Source of the DNA: Streptomyces sp. I6
GTDB lineage: Bacteria > Actinomycetota > Actinomycetes > Streptomycetales > Streptomycetaceae
NCBI GenBank assembly: GCA_003725745.1
Contig: RHDP01000001.1
Coordinates: 1,953,501 to 2,017,500, forward strand
Direction of reading: 5' to 3'
DNA length: 64,000 nucleotides
Shown: piece by piece, positions 38,580-47,447 of the stretch
Position numbering within the stretch: the first letter of the stretch is position 1
How the letters are laid out: each line of letters starts with the position of its first letter
The notes under the pieces: model-generated
Seen by the model: only the letters and a program-made list of their open reading frames with translations
What the model was told of the DNA's origin: nothing
Database searches by the model: none
Translations under genes and position numbers: made by a program

Positions 38580-39683
38580 GTGAAAGTCATCAGCATCGTC
38601 GGAGCCCGTCCTCAACTGGTGAAGCTCGCCCCCATCGCGGCGGCGTTCGCAAAGACCGAGCACCAGCACGTCATCGTGCACACCGGGCAGCACTACGACG
38701 CCGACCTCTCCGACGTCTTCTTCGACGGCCTGGGCATCCCCGACCCCGATGTGCACCTGGGCGTGGGCTCCGGCAGCCACGGTGTGCAGACCGGCTCCGT
38801 GCTCTCCGCCCTGGACCCGGTCCTGGAGCGCGAGAAGCCGGACTGGGTCCTCGTGTACGGGGACACCAACAGCACGATCGCGGGCGCGCTCTCGGCCGTG
38901 AAGATGCACCTTCCGGTGGCGCACCTCGAGGCGGGTCTGCGCTCCTTCAACCGGCGGATGCCGGAGGAGCACAACCGCGTCCTCACCGACCACTGCGCCG
39001 ACCTGCTGCTGGCCCCGACCGAGGAGGCGATGCGCCACCTCGCCGGCGAGGGGCTCGCCGAACGGGCCCGGCTCGCCGGTGACGTCATGGTCGACATCTG
39101 CCTGAAGATCCGGGACGCCGTACGCGCCGGGGAGCACCCCGCGCCGGCGCTGCCCGAGGGCATCGACCCGTCCCAGCCGTTCCTGCTGGCGACGCTGCAC
39201 CGCCCGGACAACACGGACGACCCCCAGCGCCTCTCCGCGATCCTGGAGTCGCTGGCGAAGCTGCCGGTCCCGGTGGCGCTGCTCGCCCACCCGCGCCTGG
39301 TCGCGCGGGCCGAGGCGCACGGCATCAACCTGGCCCAGGGCAGTGTGCACGTCGGCCGGCCGCTGCCCTACGCGGGGCTGGTCGCCGCCGTGCTGGCCTC
39401 GACCGGCGTGGTCACGGACTCCGGCGGCCTGCAGAAGGAGGCCTTCCTGCTGGAGCGCATCTGCACCACGGTCCGTCCCGAGACCGAGTGGGTGGAAACC
39501 GTCGACACGGGCTGGAACGTCCTTGTTCCCGACCCGCACGCCCTCTCTCCGCAGGAGTGGGCCGCGACGGTGACCCGCGCCGTGCCGACCGCCGACCCCG
39601 GCATCCCCTACGGCGACGGCCGGGCCGCCGAGAACGTCGTCCGGATCATGGAAGAGTGGAAGGGGGGCAGCCGGCACGCATGA
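38580..39683 (+). CDS. UDP-N-acetylglucosamine 2-epimerase family enzyme, WecB/WbpI-like
   Basis: 367 residues from GTG 38580. The expected active-site motifs are present: VGARPQLVKLAPI, VYGDTNSTIAG (Asp), HLEAGLRSFNRRMPEEHNR (two Glu), LATLHRPDN (His) and TDSGGLQKEAFLL. Non-hydrolysing epimerases of this family convert UDP-GlcNAc to UDP-ManNAc, or in the WbpI branch UDP-2,3-diacetamido-glucuronate to the mannuronate form. The locus has all other enzymes of the latter route, so I favour WbpI-like specificity, but plain ManNAc formation cannot be excluded. It starts after a palindromic operator and is followed 94 bases later by a glycosyltransferase on the same strand. Confidence 0.85.
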   Translation: MKVISIVGARPQLVKLAPIAAAFAKTEHQHVIVHTGQHYDADLSDVFFDGLGIPDPDVHLGVGSGSHGVQTGSVLSALDPVLEREKPDWVLVYGDTNSTIAGALSAVKMHLPVAHLEAGLRSFNRRMPEEHNRVLTDHCADLLLAPTEEAMRHLAGEGLAERARLAGDVMVDICLKIRDAVRAGEHPAPALPEGIDPSQPFLLATLHRPDNTDDPQRLSAILESLAKLPVPVALLAHPRLVARAEAHGINLAQGSVHVGRPLPYAGLVAAVLASTGVVTDSGGLQKEAFLLERICTTVRPETEWVETVDTGWNVLVPDPHALSPQEWAATVTRAVPTADPGIPYGDGRAAENVVRIMEEWKGGSRHA

Positions 39684-39763
39684 CGGACCAGGGGCTCCGC
39701 GCCGCGCGCCCGCGACGGGCGACGCGGCGACCAGGTGGCCCGAATCCGTACATGTCACCGTGC

Positions 39764-39769
39764 TAGCGT
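39764..39769 (+). promoter_or_regulatory. -10-like TAGCGT close to the glycosyltransferase start
   Basis: TAGCGT ends eight bases before ATG 39778, where no Shine-Dalgarno sequence is present. This fits a leaderless transcript. No -35 box is clear. Confidence 0.35.
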
Positions 39770-39777
39770 CACCGACT

Positions 39778-41241
39778 ATGTCAGCGTCTCCCGGGTCCGG
39801 GCTGCCCGCCGAAGGCAAGCGGCCTCATGTGATCTACCTCGCCATCGGGTTCCCGCCGGCCGCCAAGAGCTCGGCCTACCGCATGCGCGAGACCGCGAAC
39901 CAGTTCATCAACGTGGGCTGGGACGTGACCGTCGTCAACGTCGCCCAGGAGTCCTGGGAGCGGGACTCCGGCATCGACCTCACCCTGCTGGACCAGGTCG
40001 ACCCTAGGGTCAGAATCGTCGAACTGCCGCTGGCGCGCGAGGATCTCGAGACGGACATCCGCCTCTACGACGAGGCCCGCGCGCTCAACCCCAACGGCTG
40101 GGTCGCCCAACTGCGCCGCCGCCAGACGAAGCCCTTCCCGGAGCCCAACTTCGGCGAGTGGCGTACGGACCTGGAGCAGGCGGTGCTGCGCATCCACGAG
40201 GAGCACCCGGCCGATCTGCTGCTCGCCAGCTGCGTGCCGTATGTGAACCTCGCCGCGGCCTGGAAGCTGTGGGAGGAGAAGCGGGTCCCCTACGCCGTGG
40301 ACTTCCGCGACGGCTGGTCCATCGACGTCATCGAGGGCGTCGAGGCCTTCGGGCCCGACTCCGAGGAGGGCCGCTGGGAGCGGAGGATCCTCGACCACGC
40401 CCTCTCCCTGTGGGTCGTGAACGACCCCATCGCCGACCACTACCGCCGGCGGTACCCGGACTTCGCCGACCGCGTCCACGTCGTGCGCAACGGCTACGAC
40501 GCCGACAGCTCCCCGGGCCGCGCCCACGCCCCCGACCCCGAGTCGGGGCTGGTCTTCGGCTACCTCGGCACGGTCAACTTCACCCCGCAGCACCTGGAGA
40601 CGGTGCTCAACGCCTGGAAGGCGGCGCGGGAGAAGGAGCCGCTGCTCGCCAACGCGCGCTTCGAGGTGCGCGGCCACATCGGCAACGGCGCCGGCCGGGA
40701 GGCGAACCGGCACACGGAGATCCTCAAGCAGGCAGAGGCCGACGGCGTCCACTTCGGCGGTCCCGCGGCGAAGGCCGAGGTCGCGTCGATCTACTCCGGC
40801 TGGGACGCCATGGTGCTGATCTTGATCGGCGGCCGCTACGTCACCTCCGGCAAGGTGTACGAGTACATGGCCACCGGTCTGCCGATCGTGTCGGCGCACG
40901 TCGTCGAGCACGACGCGTCCAACGTGCTGAGCGGGCACCCGCTGTGGACGGGCGCCGTCGGCATCGACGAGGAGGGCCTGACCGGGTCGTTCGTCCGGGC
41001 CGCCCACATGGCGGTGGAGACCAGCGACGAGGTGCACGCCGAGGCCATGGCCCACGCGGACCAGTTCACCCGCGAGGCGCTGATGACCGTGGCCGTGAAG
41101 AACCTCGTCGAGGAGTTCACGGCGAGGCACGCCGCCCAGGGCACGCGGGAGGCCGCGGTCGGCGGTACCGCGGCTCCGGGCACCGGGGACCTGGCGCCCC
41201 TCGCCGAGAAGCCGATCGCCGCCGGAGGACCCACCCCGTGA
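39778..41241 (+). CDS. GT-B family glycosyltransferase
   Basis: 487 residues from ATG 39778. The N-terminal half begins PHVIYLAIGFPPAAKSSAYR, the style of actinobacterial wall glycosyltransferases of family GT4, with VPYAVDFRDGWSIDVIEGV. The C-terminal half has LVFGYLGTVNFTPQHLETVL, FEVRGHIGNGAGREANRHTE, and SGKVYEYMATGLPIVSAHV, the donor-binding region. No membrane segment. The stop overlaps the next gene's GTG by four bases. The nearby sugar-nucleotide genes make a uronic or aminosugar donor plausible, but the sequence does not reveal which. Confidence 0.8.
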   Translation: MSASPGSGLPAEGKRPHVIYLAIGFPPAAKSSAYRMRETANQFINVGWDVTVVNVAQESWERDSGIDLTLLDQVDPRVRIVELPLAREDLETDIRLYDEARALNPNGWVAQLRRRQTKPFPEPNFGEWRTDLEQAVLRIHEEHPADLLLASCVPYVNLAAAWKLWEEKRVPYAVDFRDGWSIDVIEGVEAFGPDSEEGRWERRILDHALSLWVVNDPIADHYRRRYPDFADRVHVVRNGYDADSSPGRAHAPDPESGLVFGYLGTVNFTPQHLETVLNAWKAAREKEPLLANARFEVRGHIGNGAGREANRHTEILKQAEADGVHFGGPAAKAEVASIYSGWDAMVLILIGGRYVTSGKVYEYMATGLPIVSAHVVEHDASNVLSGHPLWTGAVGIDEEGLTGSFVRAAHMAVETSDEVHAEAMAHADQFTREALMTVAVKNLVEEFTARHAAQGTREAAVGGTAAPGTGDLAPLAEKPIAAGGPTP

Positions 41242-43373
41242 CCGAAGTCCTGTTCGTCGCCGCTGCCAAACCGCAGTTCGGCGTTCTCGCCGACTCGGTG
41301 CGCAAGTTCAACGCCCTGGGCGCGCGGGTGCACCTCGCGGCCACGTTCCACCTGGAGTCCTCCGCCGAGGAGGTCGCCGCGCTGGAGCTGGCCGGGCTGC
41401 ACCAGCTGCCGCGGAGCGTCGCGCACCGCAGCCAGGCGCTGCGCCGCAAGGCGCGCACGTCCCCGCTGGGCATGCGGGTGTGGATGCAGGCCAAGCGCGA
41501 CACATGGCTGCGCGACCGGGCCCGCAGGGCGGACGTCATGGTCGCGCTCGACCCGGGCGCCGTGTACACCGTGTGGCGGCTGGCCCAGTACAACCGCGCC
41601 GCCGCCGCCGTGTTCGGCCTGGCGCCGGGCCTGAAGTCCGTCGAGGGCCTGACCGCGCAGGGCGGCAGCGTGCAGCGCCGCTCGGTCCTCCCGCCGCTGG
41701 ACGCCGTGGCCCGCGACGTCCGCCGCTCCGTGGACGGGCTGCCGGCCGCGGTGATGCGGACCGCGACGGCACGTCCGGTGATGCGCTCCACCGTCGGGGC
41801 CCGGCTGTGGCGCACCGCCGTCACCGCCCCCGGTGTACCCACCCGGGTGCGCGCCGCGACCTCCCGCTATGTCGCGGAGGGCATGCAGTGGGCGGGCCGC
41901 ACGAGCGGTGCCGCCATAGCGCTCGCGGATGCCGCGTCGAAGATCCCGGACCTCGGGCTCAGGGCGCAGCTCCTCGACGAGGGCGTGATGAAGGAGATCG
42001 CGAAGGGCCTCAGCCCGCGCCATCTCGGCAGGGCCGTGGCGGCCCAGCTCGCCCACGCGGACCGGGAGTTCACCGCCGGCCGGATGGAGACGGCGGCCGG
42101 AGCGCTGGACCGTGCGCTGTTCCTGGGCTTCCACCGGGTGCTGCACATCGACCAGCTGTCCTCGCCGCTGGCGGAGGACGCCGAGGGCTTCGTCGCCCCG
42201 CTGTACCGCTCCGGGGCGATGCGGGCGCTGAGCCGTCCGCAGGGCCGCAGGACACCGCACAGGAAGGCGCCCACCGACCGGCCGCTGCGGCTGCTGGTCA
42301 CCACCAGCGCCAACGACAACTTCCTGCACCACATCCTGGACCACTTCGGCGGCCACCCCGGCGTGGAGCTGCGCTTCCTGGACCTGGCCGCTTCGAAGCA
42401 CCTGAAGCGGATCGCCTGGGCGGGCCGGCGGATGCTGGAGGACCGGCTGTCCGGCGGCACCAGCGACTACCAGGAAGAGGTCGAGCGGCTGTTCCGCCCC
42501 TACCTCGACTGGGCCGACACGGTGTTCCTGGACTGGTCGGTGGGCCCGGCGGGGATGCTCACCACCATCGACCCGGGCGACACCCGTATCGTGGTACGGC
42601 TGCACAGCTACGAGGCGTTCACGCGCTGGCCGCATATGACGGACTTCTCGCGGGTCGACGACCTGGTCTTCGTGGCCCCGCACGTGAAGGACCTGGCCGT
42701 GTCGCTGGTTCCGCAGCTGCGCGGCGACGGGGCGCCCCGTTTCCACATCGTCGACAACGCGATGGACCTGTCCGGCTTCGCCCAGCCCAAGCCCGCCGAG
42801 GCCCGCTTCAACCTGGGCCTGATCGGGATAAGCCAGGTCGCCAAGGACCCGAAGTGGGCCGTGGACGTCCTCGAGCGGGTGCGCCGGCACGACGAGCGCT
42901 ACCGGCTGATCCTGGTCGGCGGGGACATGGACCCGAAGACGAGCATGGCGACGCGCGAGTACCGCCGCGAGTTCGAGAAGGAGCTGGCTCCCCTGGAGGA
43001 GTCGGGCGCCGTGGTCCGTCTCGGCCCGACGGACGACGTTCCGTCGAAGCTCCGGGAGATCGGCACCATCATCAGCTCCTCTGTCCGCGAGGGCTGCCAC
43101 GTGGGCCTGATGGAGGGCGCGTCGAGCGCCGCCGTCCCGGTCGTCCGCGACTGGCCGTTCTACGCGGGCAAGCCGAACAGCGCCCGCACCCTCTACCCCC
43201 AGGACTGGGTCGTCGGCTCCCCCGAGCAGGCGGCGAAGCGGATCCTGGAGGTCACGGCCACCGAGGAGGCGTGGCGCGACGCGGGCAAGCTCGCGGCCGA
43301 GCACGCGCTGTCGGTGTGGGACTGGCCCGTGGTGCGGAAGCACTTCGAGAAGCTGTTCCTCGAGGACCGCTAG
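41238..43373 (+). CDS. Large glycosyltransferase-like protein with a novel N-terminal half
   Basis: 711 residues from GTG 41238 (GTGA overlap with the preceding gene). Residues about 350-711 look like a GT-B glycosyltransferase: PLRLLVTTSANDNFLHHILD, TRIVVRLHSYEAFTRWPHM, FHIVDNAMDLSGF, LIGISQVAKDPKWAVDVLER, IISSSVREGCHVGLMEGASS. Residues 1-340 begin as a Rossmann-like half (TEVLFVAAAKPQFGVLADSV, ADVMVALDPGAVYTVWRLAQ) and then run into a long helical region with no signature I know. It may therefore hold two GT-B halves with an insertion, or two fused transferases. It ends the plus-strand unit and is followed by two strong hairpins. Likely acts on the same polymer as its partner. Confidence 0.65.
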   Translation: MTEVLFVAAAKPQFGVLADSVRKFNALGARVHLAATFHLESSAEEVAALELAGLHQLPRSVAHRSQALRRKARTSPLGMRVWMQAKRDTWLRDRARRADVMVALDPGAVYTVWRLAQYNRAAAAVFGLAPGLKSVEGLTAQGGSVQRRSVLPPLDAVARDVRRSVDGLPAAVMRTATARPVMRSTVGARLWRTAVTAPGVPTRVRAATSRYVAEGMQWAGRTSGAAIALADAASKIPDLGLRAQLLDEGVMKEIAKGLSPRHLGRAVAAQLAHADREFTAGRMETAAGALDRALFLGFHRVLHIDQLSSPLAEDAEGFVAPLYRSGAMRALSRPQGRRTPHRKAPTDRPLRLLVTTSANDNFLHHILDHFGGHPGVELRFLDLAASKHLKRIAWAGRRMLEDRLSGGTSDYQEEVERLFRPYLDWADTVFLDWSVGPAGMLTTIDPGDTRIVVRLHSYEAFTRWPHMTDFSRVDDLVFVAPHVKDLAVSLVPQLRGDGAPRFHIVDNAMDLSGFAQPKPAEARFNLGLIGISQVAKDPKWAVDVLERVRRHDERYRLILVGGDMDPKTSMATREYRREFEKELAPLEESGAVVRLGPTDDVPSKLREIGTIISSSVREGCHVGLMEGASSAAVPVVRDWPFYAGKPNSARTLYPQDWVVGSPEQAAKRILEVTATEEAWRDAGKLAAEHALSVWDWPVVRKHFEKLFLEDR

Positions 43374-43384
43374 GAGCGCAGGGA

Positions 43385-43414
43385 AAAGGGCCCGGGACGG
43401 TTCTCGGGCCCTTT
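43385..43414. terminator. Bidirectional terminator, first hairpin
   Basis: AAAGGGCCCG (43385-43394) and CGGGCCCTTT (43405-43414) form a perfect 10-bp stem 12 bases after the stop at 43373. A/T pairs at the base give short T-runs in both directions. Confidence 0.8.
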
Positions 43415-43427
43415 CCGCACCCCGGGC

Positions 43428-43462
43428 GGCTTCCCGGGGCTGTCCGTCGGCCCCGGGAAGCC
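43428..43462. terminator. Bidirectional terminator, second hairpin
   Basis: GGCTTCCCGGGGC and GCCCCGGGAAGCC form a perfect 13-bp stem with loop TGTCCGTCG, 23 bases before the galE stop at 43485. With the first hairpin it insulates the two converging units. Confidence 0.75.
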
Positions 43463-43484
43463 CGGGGCCGACGGGAACCGCCCG

Positions 43485-44453
43485 CTACGGGTGCCGCAGG
43501 CGCCAGCCCGCCCACGCGGACTCGACCATCTCCCGCACCTCGTGGCGCGCGCTCCAGCCCAGCTCCTCGCGGATGCGGTCGGCGGAGGCGACCACCCGGG
43601 CCGGGTCGCCCGGCCTTCGGTCCGTGACCTCGGGCTTGACGCCCGGGTGCCCGGTGACGTCCTGGATGATCCCCACCATGTCGGCGACCGAGACGCCCTC
43701 GCCGCGGCCGATGTTGAGGACCAGCCGGGCGTCCGGGTCGGCGGCGAGCCTGCGGGCCGCGGCGACATGGGCGGAGGCGATGTCCTCGACATGGATGTAG
43801 TCGCGGATGCAGGTGCCGTCCGGCGTGGGGTAGTCGTCGCCGAAGATCCGCGGCGCCTCGCCTGCCGTGAGCCGCTCGAACACCATCGGGACCAGGTTGA
43901 AGACGCCCTCGTCGGCGAGTTCGGGCGTGGCCGCGCCGGCGACGTTGAAGTAGCGCAGCGAGGCGGTGGCGACGGGGTGGACCCTGCCGACGGCCCTGAC
44001 CAGCCACTCACCGGCGAGCTTGGTCTCGCCGTACGGGTTGATGGGCGCGCACGGCGTCTCCTCGGTGACGAGGTCGACGTCCGGCATGCCGTACACGGCG
44101 GCGGAGGACGAGAACAGGAACCGGCTCACCCCGGCGGCGACCGCCGCGTCGAGGAGGACCCTCATCCCCTCCACGTTCTCCCGGTAGTAGTGGAGCGGCT
44201 TCTCGACGGACTCGCCCACCTGCTTCTTGCCCGCGATGTGCACGATGCCGGTGACGGCGTGATCGCGCAGGACGCGGTCCACGGTGTCGCGGTCGAGTAC
44301 CGTGCCGATCTCCAGCGGTACCCCGGCGGGGAGCCGCTCGGCACGCCCCGTGCTCAGGTCGTCGAGGACGACGACGTGCTCGCCGCCCTCCGTCATCGCC
44401 TTCACCACGTGCGAGCCGATGAAGCCGGCGCCACCGGTGATCAACCAGGTCAT
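43485..44453 (-). CDS. galE: UDP-glucose/UDP-GlcNAc 4-epimerase
   Basis: Extended SDR of 322 residues from ATG 44453: TWLITGGAGFIGSHVVKAM, catalytic SSSAAVYG with the YxxxK of NPYGETK, SLRYFNVAGA and GTCIRDYIHVEDIASAHV. GalE interconverts UDP-glucose/UDP-galactose and, in some members, the N-acetyl forms; sequence alone does not settle which. It is 82 bases downstream of the UDP-sugar dehydrogenase gene, the last of a minus-strand row, and would supply a galacto-configured residue to the polymer. A second galE elsewhere in the genome for galactose use is likely. Confidence 0.9.
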   Translation of the reverse strand: MTWLITGGAGFIGSHVVKAMTEGGEHVVVLDDLSTGRAERLPAGVPLEIGTVLDRDTVDRVLRDHAVTGIVHIAGKKQVGESVEKPLHYYRENVEGMRVLLDAAVAAGVSRFLFSSSAAVYGMPDVDLVTEETPCAPINPYGETKLAGEWLVRAVGRVHPVATASLRYFNVAGAATPELADEGVFNLVPMVFERLTAGEAPRIFGDDYPTPDGTCIRDYIHVEDIASAHVAAARRLAADPDARLVLNIGRGEGVSVADMVGIIQDVTGHPGVKPEVTDRRPGDPARVVASADRIREELGWSARHEVREMVESAWAGWRLRHP

Positions 44454-44535
44454 GGGAACCTTCCTGCAGGAGGGCCCCGCCCGCACGTGCGCGGGCAGGG
44501 CCGGGTCGGTCGTCGCGTACGGAGCGGGCCGTCCG

Positions 44536-45819
44536 TCAGCCGCCGATGACGACGCGGCGGACGCCCTCCCAGCGGGACGGGTCGGTGGTGCGGCGGCCGT
44601 CGACCAGGACGGTGACGTCCGGGAGGTCGGAGGCCGCCAGCTCGCGGTACTCCGCGTGGTCCGCCTGGAGGACCGCGGCGGTGACCTTCTCGCCCCGGTG
44701 CGGGGTGAGGCCGTGCGCGGCCAGCTCCTCGGCGGTGTACATCGGGTCGGAGACGAACGGCACCGCACCGCGGGCCTTGAGGGCCTCGACGGTCCCGAAG
44801 ACGCCGGAGAACGCGGTCTCCTTCACACCGCCGCGGTAGGCGGCGCCGAGCACGAGCACACCGACGCCCGCCAGGTCGCCGTAGGCGGCGGCCAGCAGGT
44901 CCACGGCGTACTCCGGCATGGCGGCGTTCGCCTCGCGGGCCGAGCGCACGACGGTCGCCTCCGGGTCGTTCCACAGGTACATCCGCGGGTAGATCGGGAT
45001 GCAGTGGCCGCCGACGGCGATGCCGGGCTGGTGGATGTGGCTGTAGGGCTGCGAGTTGCAGGCCTCGATGACCTTCTTGACGTCGATGCCGTTCTTGTCG
45101 GCGAACCGGGCGAACTGGTTGGCCAGGCCGATGTTGACGTCGCGGTAGGTGGTCTCGGCGAGCTTCGCGAGCTCGGAGGCCTCGGCGGTGCCCAGGTCCC
45201 ACACGCCGTTGGGCCGCGGCAGGTCGTCGCGCTCGTCGAAGTCCAGGACCTGCTCGTAGAACGCAACGCCGCGGGCGGCGGAGGCCTCGTCGATGCCCCC
45301 GACGAGCTTGGGGTAGCGGCGCAGGTCGGCGAAGACCCGGCCGGTGAGCACGCGCTCCGGGGAGAACACCAGATGGAAGTCCTCACCCGCGGTGAGGCCG
45401 GAGCCCCGCTCCAGCATCGGCGCCCAGCGGGTGCGGGTGGTGCCGACCGGCAGGGTCGTCTCGTACGAGACGAGGGTGCCGGGCCTGAGGCCCTTGGCGA
45501 TGGCCTGGGTGGCGGCGTCCATCCAGCCGAAGTCCGGGGTGCCCTCGGCGTCGACGAACAGCGGGACGACCACCACGACCGCCTCGGACCGTGCGACGGC
45601 CGCGGCCGTGTCGGTGGTGGCGGACAGCAGCCCGGCGTCGACGGCCTGCTTCAGCTTGACGTCCAGGTCGTGCTCGCCGGGGAAGGGCTCGGTGCCGGCG
45701 TTGACCAGCTCGACGACCTTCTCGTTGACGTCGGCGCCGGTGACCTTGTGGCCCTTGGCGGCGAACTGCACGGCGAGCGGAAGCCCGATCTTGCCGAGCG
45801 CGACTACACAGATATTCAT
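44536..45819 (-). CDS. Nucleotide-sugar 6-dehydrogenase, UDP-HexNAc type (WbpA/WecC-like)
   Basis: 427 residues from ATG 45819, which overlaps the preceding gene's stop as ATGA. N-terminal NAD-binding fold (MNICVVALGKIGLPLAVQFA), central LAETTYRDVNIGLANQFARF, active-site cysteine in GIAVGGHCIPIYPR, and C-terminal VLVLGAAYRGGVKETAFSGV. GGHCIPxxP is the form seen in enzymes acting on UDP-GlcNAc or UDP-ManNAc; UDP-glucose dehydrogenases have GGSCFPKD instead. It would make UDP-GlcNAcA, the first step toward a diacetamidouronic acid. The first glycine of the nucleotide motif is alanine (ALGKIG), a mild deviation. Confidence 0.88.
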   Translation of the reverse strand: MNICVVALGKIGLPLAVQFAAKGHKVTGADVNEKVVELVNAGTEPFPGEHDLDVKLKQAVDAGLLSATTDTAAAVARSEAVVVVVPLFVDAEGTPDFGWMDAATQAIAKGLRPGTLVSYETTLPVGTTRTRWAPMLERGSGLTAGEDFHLVFSPERVLTGRVFADLRRYPKLVGGIDEASAARGVAFYEQVLDFDERDDLPRPNGVWDLGTAEASELAKLAETTYRDVNIGLANQFARFADKNGIDVKKVIEACNSQPYSHIHQPGIAVGGHCIPIYPRMYLWNDPEATVVRSAREANAAMPEYAVDLLAAAYGDLAGVGVLVLGAAYRGGVKETAFSGVFGTVEALKARGAVPFVSDPMYTAEELAAHGLTPHRGEKVTAAVLQADHAEYRELAASDLPDVTVLVDGRRTTDPSRWEGVRRVVIGG

Positions 45820-47447
45820 CGGGTCAGTTTCCTCTTCACACGGGACATCAGGTGACGCAGCCGGCTGCGTCCGCCGGACGGCGAGGACTCCCAGAGCGGA
45901 GCCGTGGTGATGACGAGCCGTCCCTTGGCGTTGGCGTTGGCGGAGACACGGTAAGGGACCTCCTCGCGCCAGCGCCGGGCCAGCGGCAGCGGCCGGTCCA
46001 GGGTCCTCACCGGGATCTCGTACGTCGAGCCCGCCACGTCCAGATAGACCCGGACGCCGAGTTCGGCCCTGCCGGGCTCGATGGGGATGCGCGCGGTGAG
46101 CACCGTCCCCGTGCCGTCGTCGGTGGTGGTGCGGCTCAGCTCCCCCGCCGGGGCGGGCAGTTCGGTGCCCACGGGCAGCCTGCGGGCACCCGGCTTGTCG
46201 GCGCTCTTCGGCATCGCCTTGCCCGCGAGGCGGATCACGGCGCGGTCCGTCTCGCCCGTGACGGGGACGCGCACCGAGAGGACCGCGGTCAGGTCCCGGC
46301 CCTGCTGCTCCCACCGCGCCGAGACCAGCCCGGTGCCGGCGGCGAGCTGTTTGGGCACGGACTCGCCGATCACCTCGTACAGCCGGTCGGGCAGCGCCAG
46401 GGCCGGGTCGCGGAACCCTGGGTAGCGCAGGAACGCCCGGCCGTCCTCCAGCAGCAGGGGAGGGGGCCCCGCGGCGGCCTCCTCCTCGACGGCGCGCACC
46501 AGTTCGGTGACGGCGCCGCGCTGGGCCAGCCCGATCCGCACCCGCCGCCTGACGTCCATCGCGTCGCGGAGCGGTTGGGTGAAGTAGTCGTCGGCGAGGG
46601 CGGCGATGCCGGCGCAGACCCGGATCCGCGTCTCCCGGTCGAGTGCCGGGAAGTCGTGCTGGACCAGCTTGGCGAGCTCCCAGGTGAAGTGGCGCCGGAA
46701 CACCGCGTCGCGCTGCGGGCCGGCCTCGATGAGCCCGGCCGTGAACTTCATGATCTCGGCGGTGCAGCGCAGCCTCGCCAGGTGGTCGGCGCGGTACGTG
46801 ATGTTGCTCGCGTCGCCGCGCTTGACCGCGTAGTAGTACGTGTAGTCCGCCAGGACGGAGATCTTCCGCGCCCGGACGCAGGCCTCGATCGTGAACGGCT
46901 GGTCGCTGCCGACCGGCAGGTCCTCGGGGAAGCGCAGCTTGTGCCGCTCGACCAACTCGCGCCGGAACAGCTTGGTGTTGGCCAGGGTGAAGGGCAGCGC
47001 CGAGTCGTACAGGCTGACGTCCGGGTCGCTCTTCCGGTAGAGCGCCTGGTGGACGTAGCGGCCGTTGGTGCCGACCATCTTGCCCACGACGACATCGGAG
47101 CCGTGCTCGTCGGCACAGGCCACCATGCGCCTCAGCGCGTCCTCGCCGAGGCGGTCGTCGGAGCCGACGAAGTACACGTAGCGGCCGGTGGCCACCTCCA
47201 GGGCCCGGTTGCTGGGCGCGGCCGGGCCGCCGGAGTTGGGCTGGTGGATCACCTTCACGGTGCCGGGGTACCGCTCCGCGAAGCGGTCGAGCTCCCGGCC
47301 GCTGTCGTCGGTCGAGCCGTCGTCGACGGCCACGACCTCCAGACGGTCCACTCCGATGCTCTGGTTCACCAGCGACTCGAGGCACTCGGTGAGGTACGGC
47401 ATCGTGTTGTAGACGGCCACGACGACGGTGACATCCGGGGTGGTCAA
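45816..47447 (-). CDS. GT2 glycosyltransferase with C-terminal beta domain
   Basis: 543 residues starting at TTG 47447 (TTGA overlap with the upstream stop), required because VTVVVAVYNTMPYLTECLES begins the conserved fold. GT-A motifs: VVAVDDGSTDDSGRELDRF, NSGGPAAPSNRALEVATG and the DxD-like FVGSDDRLG. Residues about 230-330 are helical and 340-543 form a beta-rich region (ELGVRVYLDVAGSTYEIPVR) ending in basic SRLRHLMSRVKRKLTR, similar to teichoic-acid glycosyltransferases of Gram-positive bacteria. It is embedded in a tightly overlapped unit with the dehydrogenase and oxidoreductase genes. The acceptor is likely the wall polymer. Confidence 0.83.
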   Translation of the reverse strand: MTTPDVTVVVAVYNTMPYLTECLESLVNQSIGVDRLEVVAVDDGSTDDSGRELDRFAERYPGTVKVIHQPNSGGPAAPSNRALEVATGRYVYFVGSDDRLGEDALRRMVACADEHGSDVVVGKMVGTNGRYVHQALYRKSDPDVSLYDSALPFTLANTKLFRRELVERHKLRFPEDLPVGSDQPFTIEACVRARKISVLADYTYYYAVKRGDASNITYRADHLARLRCTAEIMKFTAGLIEAGPQRDAVFRRHFTWELAKLVQHDFPALDRETRIRVCAGIAALADDYFTQPLRDAMDVRRRVRIGLAQRGAVTELVRAVEEEAAAGPPPLLLEDGRAFLRYPGFRDPALALPDRLYEVIGESVPKQLAAGTGLVSARWEQQGRDLTAVLSVRVPVTGETDRAVIRLAGKAMPKSADKPGARRLPVGTELPAPAGELSRTTTDDGTGTVLTARIPIEPGRAELGVRVYLDVAGSTYEIPVRTLDRPLPLARRWREEVPYRVSANANAKGRLVITTAPLWESSPSGGRSRLRHLMSRVKRKLTR

